Source: DATHRK01 sp035513295
Lineage (GTDB): Bacteria; Gemmatimonadota; Gemmatimonadetes; Longimicrobiales; RSA9
Length of the DNA stretch: 6,103 nucleotides
Direction: 5' to 3'
Assembly: GCA_035513295.1 (NCBI GenBank)
Contig: DATKCH010000018.1
Coordinates: 1 to 6,103, forward strand
Made by a program: the position numbers and the translations under genes. Of this stretch, positions 5,299 to 6,103 are shown piece after piece; positions within the stretch are counted from its first letter, which is position 1; each line of letters begins with the position of its first letter. Below the pieces are notes generated by a model, which made no database searches, was not told where the DNA came from, and saw only the letters and a list, made by a program, of their open reading frames with translations.

Positions 5299-6103
5299 GG
5301 CTCCTCCTGCGCGTGTTCGGGAAACAGCGCCGCGAGGCCCTCGCGGCTCGCCGCGGCCACGCCGCGTTCGGTGACCAGGGCGCTGACGAGGCGCGCCGGC
5401 GTGACGTCGAACGCCGGGTTGGCCACCGGGGTCCCCTCGTCGAGCCATCGCGCGCCGGCCGCGCCGGCGCGTAGCTCCTCCGGCCCCCGCTCCTCGATGG
5501 GAATCGCGGCGCCGTCGCCGACCGACCAGTCGATCGAGCTGGACGGCGCGGCGACCCAGAACGGCACCCCCGCCTCGCGCGCCGCCAGCGCCTTCAGGTA
5601 CGTGCCGACCTTGTTGGCCACGTCGCCGTTGGCGGCGGTGCGGTCGGTTCCCACGAGGCAGCAGTCGACCCGTGCGCGCGCCAGCAGGTGCCCGCACGCC
5701 GAGTCCGTCACGACGGTGTGCGGTACGCCCGCGCGCCGGAGCTCCCAGGCGGTCAGCGCGCCCTGGTTGAGGGGCCGGGTCTCGGAGACCCACACGTGCA
5801 CCGCGATCCCGCGCGCGTGCGCCAGGTAGATGGGCGCGGTCGCCGTCCCCCACGCGACGGTGGCCAGGCGCCCCGCGTTGCAGTGCGTGAGGACCTCCAC
5901 CGGCCGGTCCGGGTTGCGGGCCGCGAGGCCGCCGATCAGCTTCAGGCCGTGCTTTCCGATCGACCGGTTGGCGGCCACATCGGCGTCGCAGATCGCGCGC
6001 GCCTCCCGGTAGGCGCGTCGCGCTCGATCGCCCGTGGGCGCGCCCCCCAGCGCGTCCATCATCCGCTCGATCGCCCAGCGCAGGTTGACCGCCGTCGGGC
6101 GCG
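5295..6103 (-). CDS. mtnA: S-methyl-5-thioribose-1-phosphate isomerase (5' end outside window)
   Basis: MtnA is an aldose-ketose isomerase converting 5-methylthioribose-1-phosphate to 5-methylthioribulose-1-phosphate in cytosolic methionine salvage or the related DHAP shunt. The frame stays open to base 6103, so roughly 80-100 N-terminal residues are missing. 268 residues are visible, beginning RPTAVNLRWAIERMM, a typical MtnA segment. Catalytic residues are present: Cys in LTHCNAGRLAT (about 5880) and Asp in VGTDRTAANGDVANKVGT. In this last motif Thr replaces the more usual Ala/Ile positions of GADRI. Other hallmarks are APSSSIDWS, IPIEERGPEE and NPAFDVTPARLVSALVTERG. Its TGA overlaps the ATG of the aldolase-CbiX gene by ATGA, indicating translational coupling. 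An internal ATG at 6062 is not the true start, because conserved sequence continues upstream of it. eIF2B-alpha-like isomerases are the only close alternative, and the THCNAG and DRTAANGD context favours MtnA. Confidence 0.95.
   Translation of the reverse strand, partial: RPTAVNLRWAIERMMDALGGAPTGDRARRAYREARAICDADVAANRSIGKHGLKLIGGLAARNPDRPVEVLTHCNAGRLATVAWGTATAPIYLAHARGIAVHVWVSETRPLNQGALTAWELRRAGVPHTVVTDSACGHLLARARVDCCLVGTDRTAANGDVANKVGTYLKALAAREAGVPFWVAAPSSSIDWSVGDGAAIPIEERGPEELRAGAAGARWLDEGTPVANPAFDVTPARLVSALVTERGVAAASREGLAALFPEHAQEEP

Noticed and set aside
4282..5829. Long open frame on the plus strand opposite the aldolase-CbiX and mtnA genes
   Set aside because: It is a by-product of high GC content; its product is Arg/Gly/Ala-rich without motifs, while the minus strand encodes clear conserved enzymes. 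The same applies to the plus frames at 4040-4954 and 3247-3954.
5299..5853. N-terminal extension of the aldolase frame back to 5853
   Set aside because: The extension is an Arg-rich out-of-frame reading of mtnA. A strong SD (AGGAGG) and conserved aldolase sequence place the true start at 5298.

Overview
The window is GC-rich throughout, with strong G/C bias at third codon positions, mixed Shine-Dalgarno (SD) strength, two lipoprotein-type signal sequences and no RNA gene, mobile element or CRISPR array that I can see. The gene mix suggests a chromosomal segment of a Gram-negative, high-GC bacterium such as Gemmatimonadota or Acidobacteriota. It combines a c-type cytochrome lipoprotein, an HTTM membrane protein, an M23 lipoprotein, an Flp-type pilin and an MtnA/class II aldolase pair. 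The lineage is an inference from gene content only.

Layout. (1) Bases 1-802, minus: a c-type cytochrome lipoprotein gene cut off by the left edge and broken by an apparent one-base deletion near 489-503. (2) 803-1013: a divergent intergenic region with a 20-bp palindrome just upstream of the cytochrome gene. (3) 1014-2176, plus: two genes overlapping by ATGA. The first is a 111-residue single-anchor protein. The second is a polytopic HTTM protein, the membrane domain of vitamin K-dependent gamma-carboxylase-like proteins. (4) 2177-2384: a gap with two strong hairpins and an orphan minus-strand frame that looks coding. (5) 2385-3419, plus: a lipoprotein with a complete M23 metallopeptidase site. 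(6) 3466-4022, minus: a 62-residue two-helix membrane protein followed by an Flp-type pilin whose SD can be sequestered by an upstream hairpin. (7) 4144-6103, minus: mtnA (5' end outside the window), translationally coupled through ATGA to a 384-residue protein that fuses a FucA-like class II aldolase to a CbiX-type chelatase domain.

How the genes work together. The clearest unit is region 7. MtnA isomerises 5-methylthioribose-1-phosphate to the ribulose form. The adjacent aldolase carries every FucA catalytic residue I can check, so a DHAP-shunt role (cleavage to dihydroxyacetone phosphate and a 2-carbon aldehyde) fits better than the classic MtnB dehydratase step. The CbiX domain on the same chain is unexpected and is the most novel item here. 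The HTTM pair is the second: the small upstream protein resembles the segment that follows the membrane domain in gamma-carboxylase-like proteins, as though that architecture were split and reordered.
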